In this document: positions 30,543-40,700 of the stretch, piece after piece
Layout of the letters: each line of letters opens with the position of its first letter
Position numbering within the stretch: the stretch's first letter is position 1
From: Acidimicrobiales bacterium
GTDB taxonomy: Bacteria > Actinomycetota > Acidimicrobiia > Acidimicrobiales > Iamiaceae
Length of the DNA stretch: 64,000 nt
Reading direction: 5' to 3'
NCBI GenBank assembly: GCA_035630295.1
Contig: DASQKY010000003.1
Span: 62,001-126,000, forward strand
Notes under the pieces: generated by a model
What the model was told of the DNA's origin: nothing
Seen by the model: only the letters and a program-made list of their open reading frames with translations
The model's database searches: none
Program-made: the position numbers and the translations under genes

Positions 30543-32886
30543 AGCCCTGGAGGGTGCGGCGCTCCTGGACGTCGGCCTCGATGTCGGTGTCGCTGAAGAG
30601 GAGGGGGCGGGTGGCCTTGGCCGCGTAGGCCTCGGTGCCATCGACGTGGTGGGGTGAGCCGGGGTCGCCGCTCTGGCCGTAGGCCAGGAGGCCCTGGCCC
30701 CGGGGCCCGTCGTCGGTCATCTCCACCACCATGAAGAAGCTGGTGCCGTAGGTGCACCGGTAGCCACCGGCGGTCAGGCCGGTGCGCTCGGTGCGGCCCG
30801 GCTGGAGCTCCAACGGGGGCGGTCCGGGCTCCAGGGCGCTGGACGACAGGGCGCCGGTGGGGCCCAGCACGTTGAGGACGCCCTCGACCTCGCCGCCGCC
30901 GTGCACGGGGACGCGGTGCTCGCCCCGCTGGGCCCACTGCACGTCACCCAGGGGCGCGTCGAGGGCCACCCCGGCCCGGTCCAGGGCCACCACGGCCCGG
31001 GCCACGGCCCCGACCACCGGGTCGTCCCCGTCGGCCGGGGCGGGGGCGAGGTCGCGGGGGGTGGCCACCGGGTCGGCCGGGTCCCAGCCCTCGCCGAACA
31101 GGGGGCCGGCGTCCAGCAGCTCGCCGGCGGCGAAGCCGGCCACCACCTCCCGCCACAGGGCTGCGCCCCGCGACGCCAGGTCGTAGCGGCCGTCCCAGCC
31201 GGCCAGGACCTCGGCGGCAGCGGCCACGTCCACCACCTGGCCCTCGGCCTCGACCTTGCCGGCGGCCCGGGCTCGCGCCACCACCGCGTCGCGCAGCAGC
31301 TCGGCGCTCAGGCTCTCGTTGGCCAGCACCGCCTCGGCCACCGCCTCGACGGTCACGTCGCCGGAGGCGGCCAGCCCGGTGGCCACCTTCAGGTTCTGGC
31401 GGGTCCGGAGGGTCCGGGGCGTGCGCTCGAAGCCGTGCAGGGGCGAGTAGCCCTCCAGCAGCTCGTCGGGGTGGGTCAGCCAGTGGGAGTCGTTGGCGTT
31501 GACCACCACGTCCCGCCGCTCCACCTGGGGCAGGCGGGTGTGGGGGACGAGGCCCGGGCTGCGGGCGCCGTCCTCGTCGACCCAGTCGTCGCCGGGGTCG
31601 CTGCCGTCCAGCAGGGCCACCCGGTTCTCCAGCAGCAGGGCGGCCACGAAGTCGGTCTCCACCCGCTGGCGGTAGCGGACCTCGGCCTCGGGCGACAGGT
31701 TGGGGGTGGCCGAGGCGTCGATGTACCAGCACCGCCCGGTGCGGTCGGCGGCCAGGGTGTTGACCCAGGGCAGGCCCTGGACCTCGGCGAAGACCCGCTG
31801 GAGGTCGTCCATGGACCGGGCCCGGTCCATGCCCAGGAACTGCTCGATCACTGCGGTGTTGTCCAGGTTGGCGTCCCGGTAGGTGAAGGCCGTGTCCAGG
31901 CCCCAGCCCAGCAGGGGCAGGTTGACCATGGGCCCGTGGTGGGTGCTCCACAGGGTGCGCTCCACCCGGGTCAGCTGGCCGTCGTCGCCCCGCACGTCGA
32001 CGGCGTAGGTGGCGGGCACCATGTCGCGCTCGTCGTCGCCGTGGCGGTACGAGGTGGGCCGGCCGGGCACCAGGTCCAGGCGGGCCAGGGTGAAGCGGTG
32101 CCCCTTGGAGAAGGTGTGCGCCCAGGCGATGTCCGAGTTGAAGCCCATCTGCACCCCGGGGGTGCCCAGCAGGGCCACGCCGTAGACGTCGAGGGTGCCG
32201 GGGATGGTGAGGTGGCACTCCCAGAACCGGGCCTCGCCGCCCCACGGGAAGTGGGGGTTGGCCATGACCATGCCGTGGCCCGAGCGGGTGGCGTCGCCGC
32301 CGAAGGCCCACCCGTTGCTGGCCCCGGGAGCCGGCCCGCCCAGGGCGGTGACGGGGGACGGGGGCACGGGACCGTCGGGGCCGGGGGCCTCGGCCCGGCC
32401 GATGATGCCGGCCAGGTTGCGCCCGCTGCCCATGAGGGCCATGTCGCCCAGGTAGGCGTAGAGGTCGAGCTCGCTGATGGGCCGGATCCACTCGGCCTCG
32501 GCGCACCACGGGGGGAGGGCATCGGTCTCGCGGGCCTCGGCCAGCCACGTGTTGCAGCCGGCCACGTAGCCGGTGACCATCTCCCGGACCGGCTCGGTCT
32601 GGGCGGAGCGGAGGGCCTCGGCCCGGGCCACGACGCCGAGGGCCAGGTACCCCATGTCGCTGGCCAGGTGGGCGCCGTCGACGCCGGCCCCGTGGTAGCG
32701 GGCTCGCTCGCTGCGCACCTTCACGACCTGGTCGGCCAGGGTGGGCAGGTGGTCGCGGGCCAGGGCCCACCCCTGCCCGAAGCCCAGGCTGCCCCAGTCC
32801 TCGGCGCGGACGTGGGCCACCCCGTGGGTGGTCCAGCGGACGTCGGCCCGGTAGCGGCCGGTCCCCTCCGTGGTCGTGCTGGTCAT
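30541..32886 (-). CDS. Penicillin acylase-family Ntn hydrolase
   Basis: The 781-aa proenzyme would self-cleave to alpha and beta subunits. The beta-chain start is the GASNGWAFGG motif, with nucleophile Ser190. Upstream is the alpha-chain GVAHVRAEDWGSLGFGQGWA. Downstream are HFPWGGEARFWECHL and GVQMGFNSDIAWAHT, typical of penicillin/acyl-homoserine-lactone acylases, and NANDSHWLTHPDELL. No signal peptide is visible from ATG 32886, unlike periplasmic or secreted members, so it may act in the cytosol. It cleaves amide bonds of acylated amines; the natural substrate is unknown. The longer in-frame start at 32928 lacks homology. Confidence 0.9.
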   Translation of the reverse strand: MTSTTTEGTGRYRADVRWTTHGVAHVRAEDWGSLGFGQGWALARDHLPTLADQVVKVRSERARYHGAGVDGAHLASDMGYLALGVVARAEALRSAQTEPVREMVTGYVAGCNTWLAEARETDALPPWCAEAEWIRPISELDLYAYLGDMALMGSGRNLAGIIGRAEAPGPDGPVPPSPVTALGGPAPGASNGWAFGGDATRSGHGMVMANPHFPWGGEARFWECHLTIPGTLDVYGVALLGTPGVQMGFNSDIAWAHTFSKGHRFTLARLDLVPGRPTSYRHGDDERDMVPATYAVDVRGDDGQLTRVERTLWSTHHGPMVNLPLLGWGLDTAFTYRDANLDNTAVIEQFLGMDRARSMDDLQRVFAEVQGLPWVNTLAADRTGRCWYIDASATPNLSPEAEVRYRQRVETDFVAALLLENRVALLDGSDPGDDWVDEDGARSPGLVPHTRLPQVERRDVVVNANDSHWLTHPDELLEGYSPLHGFERTPRTLRTRQNLKVATGLAASGDVTVEAVAEAVLANESLSAELLRDAVVARARAAGKVEAEGQVVDVAAAAEVLAGWDGRYDLASRGAALWREVVAGFAAGELLDAGPLFGEGWDPADPVATPRDLAPAPADGDDPVVGAVARAVVALDRAGVALDAPLGDVQWAQRGEHRVPVHGGGEVEGVLNVLGPTGALSSSALEPGPPPLELQPGRTERTGLTAGGYRCTYGTSFFMVVEMTDDGPRGQGLLAYGQSGDPGSPHHVDGTEAYAAKATRPLLFSDTDIEADVQERRTLQG

Positions 32887-32954
32887 GGGCGGAGACTCTT
32901 GCACCACCGCCGCACCGGCGCCGAACACGCCGGCCGGGAGCGGCCGGGCGGACG

Positions 32955-33623
32955 TCAGCCCACTGTGACCAGGATGCGGGCCGCGGCGAAGGCGCCGATG
33001 CCCACGTGGGCCCCGCCCACCTCGACGGTGGTGGTGCCGTCCGGCGACGCCGCGGTGACGACGCCGCTGCGGCCCGGGAGGAGGTCGGCCTGCTCCAGGA
33101 ACTCGAGCATGCCGGGGGTGAACTCCAGCTCCTCGGGGATGCGGCTCACCACGAAGCCCGAGCCCACCTTCAGGTCACCGAGGGGCCCGGCGTCGGGGGC
33201 GTGGTAGTCGGCGCCGGGGATGGGGTTGCCGTGGGGGCAGGTGGTGGGGGCGCCGAGGACGCGGTCCATGGCCGTCTCCACGTTGAGGGAGATGACGTGC
33301 TCCCACTTGCCCGCCTCCTTGTGGGCCTCGGCCCACGACAGGCCCAGGATGTCGGTGAGGAAGCGCTCGGCCAGGCGGTGGCGGCGGACCACCGACTCGG
33401 CCAGGCGGAGGCCGTCAGGGGTGAGGTTGATGCGGCCGTCCACCTGGACCAGCCCCTCGCCCTCCAGCTTGCGGATCATCTCCGACACCGCGGGGCGCGA
33501 CACCTCCAGCCGCTCGGCGATGCGGGCCTGGATGACGTTGACGTCGTCCTCGTCCAGCTCGAAGATGGCCTCGCAGTACTCCTCGAAGGCCGGGTGGTAC
33601 TCGGGCGCTTGGTACGGGGCCAC
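32955..33623 (-). CDS. DtxR/MntR/IdeR-family metal-dependent transcriptional regulator
   Basis: The product is 222 aa, beginning at GTG 33623. The winged helix reads FEEYCEAIFELDED, then IQARIAERLEVSRPAVSEMI and RKLEGEGLVQVDGRINLTPD. The metal-binding dimerisation domain includes RRHRLAERFLTDILGLSWAE, HKEAGKWEHVISLNVE and a Cys-containing DRVLGAPTTCPHGNPIPG. A C-terminal SH3-like/FeoA region follows. Members repress iron- or manganese-uptake genes when bound to Fe(II)/Mn(II). The frame is open for another kilobase upstream, but that part has no homology. No metal transporter is adjacent. Confidence 0.92.
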   Translation of the reverse strand: MAPYQAPEYHPAFEEYCEAIFELDEDDVNVIQARIAERLEVSRPAVSEMIRKLEGEGLVQVDGRINLTPDGLRLAESVVRRHRLAERFLTDILGLSWAEAHKEAGKWEHVISLNVETAMDRVLGAPTTCPHGNPIPGADYHAPDAGPLGDLKVGSGFVVSRIPEELEFTPGMLEFLEQADLLPGRSGVVTAASPDGTTTVEVGGAHVGIGAFAAARILVTVG

Positions 33624-33812
33624 GGGCGGGAGCCTACCGGCCCACCCCGGGCGGAGGGCAGGACATCGGCTCGGCCGGTCGAGGACGGAAGGACGTGGGG
33701 GCACCGGCGCGTCGCGCCCCGAGCCCGGCCGGTCGATCAGGCGTAGAGTGCCCCCGATTCGACCGGTACCCGAAACGGCACCGCGTCGGCACCTGGTTCC
33801 CTGGAGGTCCCG

Positions 33813-36020
33813 ATGGCTCGTTCCCCCCGTCCCCGGCGCCTGGTGGCCGCCCTGGCGGCCACCACCCTGGCGGCCACCACCTTCACCGCCGCCCTGGGGG
33901 TCGCCCCCTCGGCGGCCATCCCGGTCATCGCCCCGGGCTCCGCCTACCGGCAGGTCAACCTGTCCTCCGACGTGCCCGGCGTGGCCCCCATCCTCGACCC
34001 GCAGATGGTCAACCCGTGGGGCCTGGCCTCGAGCGCCAGCGGCCCCCTGTGGCTGGCCAACGACGGCACCAGCTCGGCCAGCCCGTACCAGGGGACGTCC
34101 ACCTCCACCTTCGTCCGGCACCCGAGCCAGGCGGCGGTCACGGTGCCCGGCGGGCTCCCCACCGGCGTGGTGGCCACCGCCAACGACGACTTCGAGATCA
34201 CCTCCGGCCCCGCCTCGGGCCCGGCCCGGTTCGTCTACGCCTCCATCACCGGCAACCTGGTGGGCTGGAACCCGTCGGTGCCGGCGGCCGGCTCCACCAC
34301 CGGAGTGATCGCGGCCAGCCACCCGGGCCACGTCTACACCGGCCTGGCCATCGGGAACGTCGGCAGCGCCGACCTCCTCTACGCCGCCGACTTCGCCAAC
34401 GGCACCATCGACGTGTTCGACGAGGACTTCGCCCTCCAGCCCTCGGCCAGCTTCCCGTTCGCCGACCCGACCATCCCGACCACGCCCGGCAACACGTACC
34501 ACCCGTACAACATCCAGGCCGTGGGCAGCAGCCTGTACGTCACCTACGCCAAGGTCGGCGGGGGCGGCCTGGACGAGGAGGGCGTGGGCAACGGGTTCGT
34601 CCGCCGGTTCAACACCTCCGGCGTGCGGGACCTGACCTTCGGCATCAACAACGGCCCGCTGAACAGCCCGTGGGGCGTGGCCCTGGCCCCGCCCACCTTC
34701 GGCATCTTCGGGGGCGCGCTGATGATCGGGAACAACGGCAACGGCAACCCCAGCATCCACGCCTTCAACCCCACCACCGGCGCCTTCCTGGGCACCCTGC
34801 AGGACGAGAGCGGCAACGGCATCGTCATCGACGAGCTGTGGGCCCTGCGCTTCGGCAACGGCGGCGAGGGCGGCCTGCCCGGCACCCTGTACTTCACCGC
34901 CGGCCTGGGCGAGGAGGAGCACGGCCTGTTCGGGGCCCTGAACCCCACCACGGCGACGGCCACCTCGCTGGTCCAGTTCAGCACCGACGAGTACTCCCTG
35001 GGCGAGGGGGCGCCCCGCCTCCGGGTCACCGTGACCCGCAACGGCGAGGTGTCCGGTCCGGCCACGGTCCGCTACGCCACCTGGGACCAGTCCCGGCCCG
35101 GCCAGGCCAACCAGAAGACCGACTACGAGATGGCGGTGGGCATCCTCACCTTCCTCCCGGGCCAGACCAGCCGGACCTTCTCCGTCCTGCCCGTGAACGA
35201 CCCGTTCGTGGAAGGCCCCGAGGACATCGGGTTGATGGTGGCCAACGTCACCGGGGCCGGCGTCGGCCTGGGTTCGCCCGCCACGGCCACGCTCCGGATC
35301 GTCGACAACGACGCGGTGGCGCCTTCGGCCAACCCCATCGACGACCCCACCTTCTTCGTGCGCCAGCAGTACCTGGACTTCCTGAACCGCCCGGCCGAGC
35401 CGGAGGGCCTGGCCTACTGGGTGGGCCGCATCACCGCCTGCGGGGCCAACGCCACCTGCCGGTCCCGGGAGCGGGTGAAGGTCAGCGGCAACTTCTTCCT
35501 CTCGCCCGAGTTCCAGAACGGCGCCGGCGCCGCCTTCCGGGCCAGCCGGGCGGCCACCGGCCGCAACCCCCTCTACGGCGAGGCCATGGTCGACATGTCG
35601 ATCTTCAAGGCCCAGGGCAGCCCCGGCTTCTTCGACGGCTACGTCCAGCGCCCCGAGTTCGTGGCCACCTTCGGGCCCCTCTCCAACGCGCAGTACGTCG
35701 ACCGCCTGATCGCCAACACCGGCGTCACCTTCACCCCCAGCCAGCGTGCCGCCCTGGTCAACGGGCTGAACGGAGGGACCAAGACCCGGGCCGTGGTGCT
35801 GCGGGAGGTCACCCAGAACCCCGCCTTCCAGGCCGCCGAGCACTCCCGGGCCTTCGTGCTGAGCCAGTACTTCGGCTACCTGCGCCGCAGCAGCGAGCCC
35901 TCCGGCTACGCCTTCTGGCTGGCCGAGCTGGCCGGCCACGGCGGTGACTTCGTGCAGGCCGGCATGGTGGAGAACTTCCTCACCTCGCCCGAGTACCGCC
36001 AGCGCTTCGGGACGTCCTGA
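33813..36020 (+). CDS. Secreted TIGR03118-like beta-propeller protein with Calx-beta and DUF4214 modules
   Basis: The 735-aa preprotein has a signal peptide ending near GVAPSAAIP. Residues about 40-390 match TIGR03118-type propellers (MVNPWGLASSASGPLWLAND, FVYASITGNLVGWNP, LNSPWGVALAPPTFG, DELWALRFGNGG). A Calx-beta domain follows (about 390-500; EYSLGEGAPRLRVTVTRNG and TDYEMAVGILTFLPGQTS, ending in LRIVDND). Residues about 510-735 are DUF4214-type (FVRQQYLDFLNRPAEPEGLA, SQYFGYLRRSSEPSGYAFW). ATG 33813 follows TGGAGGT. It resembles the subtilase at 5754-8117 in its tail, hinting at shared surface display. No catalytic motif is seen. Confidence 0.87.
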   Translation: MARSPRPRRLVAALAATTLAATTFTAALGVAPSAAIPVIAPGSAYRQVNLSSDVPGVAPILDPQMVNPWGLASSASGPLWLANDGTSSASPYQGTSTSTFVRHPSQAAVTVPGGLPTGVVATANDDFEITSGPASGPARFVYASITGNLVGWNPSVPAAGSTTGVIAASHPGHVYTGLAIGNVGSADLLYAADFANGTIDVFDEDFALQPSASFPFADPTIPTTPGNTYHPYNIQAVGSSLYVTYAKVGGGGLDEEGVGNGFVRRFNTSGVRDLTFGINNGPLNSPWGVALAPPTFGIFGGALMIGNNGNGNPSIHAFNPTTGAFLGTLQDESGNGIVIDELWALRFGNGGEGGLPGTLYFTAGLGEEEHGLFGALNPTTATATSLVQFSTDEYSLGEGAPRLRVTVTRNGEVSGPATVRYATWDQSRPGQANQKTDYEMAVGILTFLPGQTSRTFSVLPVNDPFVEGPEDIGLMVANVTGAGVGLGSPATATLRIVDNDAVAPSANPIDDPTFFVRQQYLDFLNRPAEPEGLAYWVGRITACGANATCRSRERVKVSGNFFLSPEFQNGAGAAFRASRAATGRNPLYGEAMVDMSIFKAQGSPGFFDGYVQRPEFVATFGPLSNAQYVDRLIANTGVTFTPSQRAALVNGLNGGTKTRAVVLREVTQNPAFQAAEHSRAFVLSQYFGYLRRSSEPSGYAFWLAELAGHGGDFVQAGMVENFLTSPEYRQRFGTS

Positions 36021-36078
36021 CCCGGCGCCTCCGCCCACCCGCCCACCCCGGGGAACCGGCGCGGCCCGGGGAGCGACC

Positions 36079-36103
36079 CGGAGGGTGTGACCCTCACCCT
36101 CCG
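36079..36103. terminator. 9-bp hairpin downstream of the DUF4214 gene
   Basis: CGGAGGGTG (36079-36087) and CACCCTCCG (36095-36103) pair around a 7-nt loop, 59 nt after the stop and 40 nt before the cupredoxin GTG. It may terminate the upstream transcript or lie in the leader of the downstream gene. Confidence 0.4.
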
Positions 36104-36143
36104 ACCCGGCCCCGCTCGACCTCGCTGGGTACCGTCGGCCCCC

Positions 36144-36539
36144 GTGCGTCGCCGCCTGCTCCGTCCGCTGCTCCTGCTGGCCGCCTTGGCCGCCCCGCTG
36201 GCCGGGTGCGGCGGCGACGAGGGGCCCACCTCGGCCCCGGCCGACTGCACCCCCATCGAGGACGGGCGGTTCACCCTGGTGGCCAAGAACCTGGCCTGGA
36301 ACACCGAGTGCCTGCGGGTGCCGGCCGGCACCGACGTCACCTTCACCGTCGACCTGCAGGACACTTCCGTCGACCACAACCTGGCCATCTCCGGGCCCTC
36401 GGGCAAGGCCGACACCCCCCTGGAACGGGGCCCGGGGCGCCAGACCCTCCGGTACCCGGCCACCACCCCCGGATACCACCAGTTCGTGTGCGCCATCCAC
36501 CCCTCCATGGAAGGCGACCTCTGGGTCGACCCCCGATGA
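36144..36539 (+). CDS. Cupredoxin-like lipoprotein
   Basis: The 131-aa product starts at GTG 36144, which yields a compact lipoprotein signal with the lipobox PLAGC (Cys22). An earlier in-frame GTG at 36087 would add an unneeded extension. The mature part is a small beta barrel with copper-site residues: His in VDHNLAIS, then FVCAIHPSMEGDLWV with Cys, His (+3) and Met (+6). This C-x2-H-x2-M array is that of type-1/plastocyanin-like cupredoxins. It is probably an electron carrier or copper-binding protein on the outer face of the membrane. Confidence 0.8.
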   Translation: MRRRLLRPLLLLAALAAPLAGCGGDEGPTSAPADCTPIEDGRFTLVAKNLAWNTECLRVPAGTDVTFTVDLQDTSVDHNLAISGPSGKADTPLERGPGRQTLRYPATTPGYHQFVCAIHPSMEGDLWVDPR

Positions 36540-36546
36540 GTGGTCG

Positions 36547-37536
36547 CTAGGGCGACCCGGCGTCTCCACCGCCCTCAGCTTCTTGCTGCACGGGAAACCG
36601 CTGGGCCAGCACAGGTGCGAGCTGATCGAACCGGACCACGCTGCCGTCCTGCGAGCTCGAGGTGGAGGTCCCCGGCCAGATCGGCGTAACGATGAGGGTG
36701 CCGGGGTGCCGGCGCTTCCGGGCCACCCACTTCCTGACCAGGTCCCCGTCCGGGGTGCCGAACAAGCTCACGATCTCGACCGAGTCCGGACCGCGGGAGA
36801 AGCGAGAGGTCTTCCGACGGGCGTTCCTGATCCCCCTCTTCTTCCGCCATCCGAGGATCTCCATCTGTTTGGCCACGAGCTGGTTGAACACTCGCAGTCG
36901 CAAGGTGCGGGTCAGCTCCTCTCCGGCTTCGATGGTGCTGCGGACGCTCTCCTCGTTCATGACCTCCAGGTCGGTGAGGGAGAGGGACAACGCGATCGAT
37001 GCCGTCCTCGCATCGGCAGAGAGCAGCAGGCCATCGTGTTCGAGCGAGCCGATGGTGGCGAACGGCCGGTCCCCACCCTCGGTCGGGCGACCTGGATCCA
37101 CGAGCGGCAGGTGGTCGGGGAGGGTGTGCTTGACCAGATAGGCGAGCTTCCTCTCCAGCGCCCACCGCATGGCCAACCACCGTTCCTGCCAGTCCTCTGT
37201 GGGTGGGTCCGCCGCCGGGCTGACCCCCTTCTCCTGCTCCTCGTCCCCGACGGCGGGCGTCGGGCCGTTTATGGCGACGTTCAGGCCGGCGAACCCGATG
37301 GACTTGAAGGGGAGGTCCTTGACGGCTTCGGGGCAGAAGATGAGGACCAGGACCAGGACGGCCAGGGCCACGGCGATGACCCACCTCGACCAAGGGTCGC
37401 TGGAGCCGAGGACCAGTGCTGCTCCGATGGCCGCCATCGGTAGCAAGAGACCTGCCCTCTTGAGGCGGGAGCGCCGGCGCCGCTGCTTCCATCCCGTCTC
37501 GAGTGCATCGCAACGGTCGCTCTCTCGGGCCCTCAT
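36547..37536 (-). CDS. Two-TM membrane protein of unknown function with large cytoplasmic domain
   Basis: I do not recognise this 329-aa protein. After a very basic N-terminus (KQRRRRSRLKR), two hydrophobic helices (about 28-44 and 52-70) form a membrane hairpin. The rest is soluble: a helical part with DWQERWLAMRWALERKLAYL, then FATIGSLEHDGLLLSADART and a basic patch WRKKRGIRNARRKTSRF. A C-terminal alpha/beta part (DSVEIVSLFGTPDGDLVRKW, GTLIVTPIWPG) loosely resembles a nucleotide- or ligand-binding fold. ATG 37536 has the strong site GGGAGGGAGAG upstream. Codon use is less GC-saturated than its neighbours, as in the nuclease gene at 12877, so transfer is possible. Confidence 0.6.
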   Translation of the reverse strand: MRARESDRCDALETGWKQRRRRSRLKRAGLLLPMAAIGAALVLGSSDPWSRWVIAVALAVLVLVLIFCPEAVKDLPFKSIGFAGLNVAINGPTPAVGDEEQEKGVSPAADPPTEDWQERWLAMRWALERKLAYLVKHTLPDHLPLVDPGRPTEGGDRPFATIGSLEHDGLLLSADARTASIALSLSLTDLEVMNEESVRSTIEAGEELTRTLRLRVFNQLVAKQMEILGWRKKRGIRNARRKTSRFSRGPDSVEIVSLFGTPDGDLVRKWVARKRRHPGTLIVTPIWPGTSTSSSQDGSVVRFDQLAPVLAQRFPVQQEAEGGGDAGSP

Positions 37537-37724
37537 GGCGCTCTCCCTCCCCGGCAACCTTATGACCCATCCTGCCAGTCCGACCGGGTGGGGCGGTTGG
37601 AGGGCGTGAGGCGGCGACCTCGAGGGGTCACGGTGTCGCGCCCCCGCCGTACGCTCGGGGGATCGGCGCCCCTCCCCCCTCTGACCTCCCCCCCGAGGAC
37701 CCGCTGGCCCTGTTCCGCGCGCCG

Positions 37725-40700
37725 GTGGCCGAGTGGTTCCGCACCTCGTTCGGGGCCCCCACCGACGCCCAGGCCCAGGGGTGGCCGGCCATCGCCGCCG
37801 GCGACCACACCCTGATCCTGGCCCCCACCGGGTCGGGCAAGACCCTCGCTGCCTTCCTGTGGGGGATCGACCGGCTCATGGCCCGGCCCCGGCCGGTGGA
37901 CGAGAAGGGCAAGGAGGTCGAGGCCACCCGCATCGTCTACGTGTCGCCCCTGCGGGCCCTGGCCGTCGACGTGGACAAGAACCTCCGCAGCCCGCTGCGG
38001 GGCATCCGCCTGGCCGCCGAGCGGCTCGGGCCCGAGCACGCCGCCGTCGCCGCCCGGGAGCCCACCGTGGCCCTGCGCACCGGCGACACCTCGCAGGAGG
38101 AGCGCCGGGCCCTGGTCCGCCACCCGCCCGACATCCTCATCACCACCCCCGAGTCGCTGTACCTCATGCTCACGTCCCGAGCCCGGGAGACCCTCACCGG
38201 GGTCGAGGCCGTGATCATCGACGAGATCCACGCCGTGGCCGCCACCAAGCGGGGCTCCCACCTGGCCCTCACCCTGGAGCGGCTGGAGGCGGTGGCCGAG
38301 CGCCCGCCCCAGCGCATCGGCCTGTCGGCCACCCAACGCCCCCTGGACGAGATCGCCCGCTTCCTCGGCGGCTTCGGCGACGACGGCCGGCCCCGGCCCG
38401 TGGCCATCGTCGACGCCGGGACCCGCAAGGTGCTCGACATCGAGGTCGTGGTCCCGGTGGACGACATGGCCGACCTGGGCCGACCGATCACGCCCGGCGC
38501 CGGCGCGGCCGGCGGGCCCGACGGCCCCCCCAGCGGCCCGGCCTCGGCGGGGCCGGCCCGGCGCAGCATCTGGCCGGCCATGCACCCCCAGCTATTGGAC
38601 CTGGTGCGGGCCCACCGGTCCACGCTGATCTTCGTCAACGCCCGGCGCCTGGCCGAGCGGCTGGCCACCCGCCTCAACGAGCTGGCCGCCGAGCAGGACG
38701 CGGCCCACAGTGGGGGCGACGCTCCCGGCGGCCGGTGGCTGGGGGCGGAGAACATGGGCCAGCCCCCCGTGCCCGTCGGCACGGTGCTGGCCGACGGGGT
38801 GGTCGGGCCCGGACCCGACGGCGCCCCGTCGGTCCCGGTGCCCGAGCTGGTCAAGGCCCACCACGGCTCCCTGGCCCGGGAGCAGCGCCTCATCATCGAG
38901 GACGACCTGAAGGCCGGGCGGCTCAAGGGCCTGGTGGCCACCTCGTCGCTGGAGCTGGGCATCGACATGGGGGCGGTGGACCTGGTGGTGCAGGTCGAGT
39001 CGCCGGGCGCCGTCAGCCGCGGCCTCCAGCGCATCGGCCGGGCCGGGCACCAGGTGGGCGAGCCCAGCCGGGGCCGCATCTTCCCCAAGCACCGGGCCGA
39101 CCTGCTGGAGGCGGCCACCGTGGTGCCCCGCATGGAGGCCGGCCTGGTCGAGGCCACCCGCTACCCCCGCAACCCGGTGGACGTGCTGGCCCAACAGGTG
39201 GTGGCCCTGTGCGCCCTCGACGACTGGTCGGTCGACGACCTGGCCGCGCTGGTGCGCCGGGCGGCGCCGTTCCACGACATGTCCGACACGGTGCTCCACG
39301 AGGTGCTCGACCTGCTGGCCGGCCGCTACCCCTCCGAGGAGTTCAGCGAGCTGCGGCCCCGCATCGTGTGGGACCGGACCGGCGGGGTGGTGCGGGGCCG
39401 GCAGGGGGCCCAGCGCCTGGCGGTGACCAGCGGCGGCACCATCCCCGACCGGGGCCTCTACGGCGTGTTCCTCCCCGACGGCAGCCGGGTGGGCGAGCTG
39501 GACGAGGAGATGGTCTACGAGAGCCGGGTGGGCGAGACCTTCCTCCTGGGCGCCTCGACCTGGCGCATCGAGGACATCACCCCCGAGCGGGTGGTGGTCG
39601 TGCCCGCTCCCGGGCTGCCGGGCAAGATGCCGTTCTGGCACGGCGACGGGCCGGGCCGGCCCCTGGAGCTGGGCCGGGCGGTGGGGGAGGTGGCCCGCAC
39701 CCTGCGCCAGCTCCCCGCCCCCGAGGCCCTGGCCCGCCTGCGCGACGTCCACCGCCTGGACGAGCGGGCCGCCACCAACCTGCTGGCCTACCTGGACGAC
39801 CAGGCCGCGGAGGGGGCGGTGCCGGATGACCGCACCATCGTGGTCGAGCGCTTCCGGGACGAGATCGGCGACTGGCGGGTGTGCGTGCTCTCCCCCTTCG
39901 GGGCCCGCGTCCACGCCCCGTGGGCCATGGTCCTCCAGGCCCGCCTGACCGAGCGGTGGGGCAGCCCGGTCGAGCTCATGTGGAGCGACGACGGCATCGT
40001 GCTGCGCCTGCCCGAGGCCTACGACGAGCTCCCCCTGGAGGAGCTGCTGGTCGATCCCGAGGACATCGACGAGATCCTGGTCACCCACCTCCCCTCCACC
40101 GCCCTGTTCGCGTCGCGGTTCCGGGAGTGCGCGGCCCGGGCCCTGCTCCTGCCCCGGCGCCGCCCCGACCGCCGCACCCCCCTGTGGCAGCAGCGCCAGC
40201 GGGCCGCCGACCTGCTGGCCGTGGCCGCCCGCCACCCCCGGTTCCCCATCCTCTACGAGACCACCCGGGAGATCCTGACCGACGTCTTCGACGTGCCCGC
40301 CCTGCGGGAGCTGCTGGGCGACCTGCGGTCCCGGACGGTGCGGGTCGTCCCCGTCGACACGCCCAAGGCATCCCCGTTCGCCCAGTCGCTGCTGTTCGGG
40401 TGGATCGCCGTCTACATGTACGAGGGCGACGCCCCCCTGGCCGAGCGGCGGGCCGCGGCCCTGGCCCTCGACCGCGACCTGCTGGCCGAGCTGCTGGGAG
40501 CCGACGAGCTGCGCGACCTGCTCGACGCCGAGGTCCTGGAGGAGGTGGAGGCCAGCCTCCAGCACCTCGACGGCGACCTGCCGGCCCGCGACCCCGACGA
40601 GCTCCACGACCTGGTCCGCACCCTCGGCCCCCTCGGTCGGGACGAGCTGGCGGCCCGGGCCGCCACGCCCGAGGCGGTGGCGGGGTGGGTCGACCGGCTG

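Noticed and set aside
33744-33749. TAGAGT as the -10 box of the DUF4214 gene
   Set aside because: No acceptable -35 element lies 16-18 nt upstream.
33624-36569. Upstream extension of the DtxR frame giving a 1204-codon ORF
   Set aside because: Only the C-terminal 222 codons match the DtxR family. The rest is antisense to the DUF4214 protein and is low-complexity.
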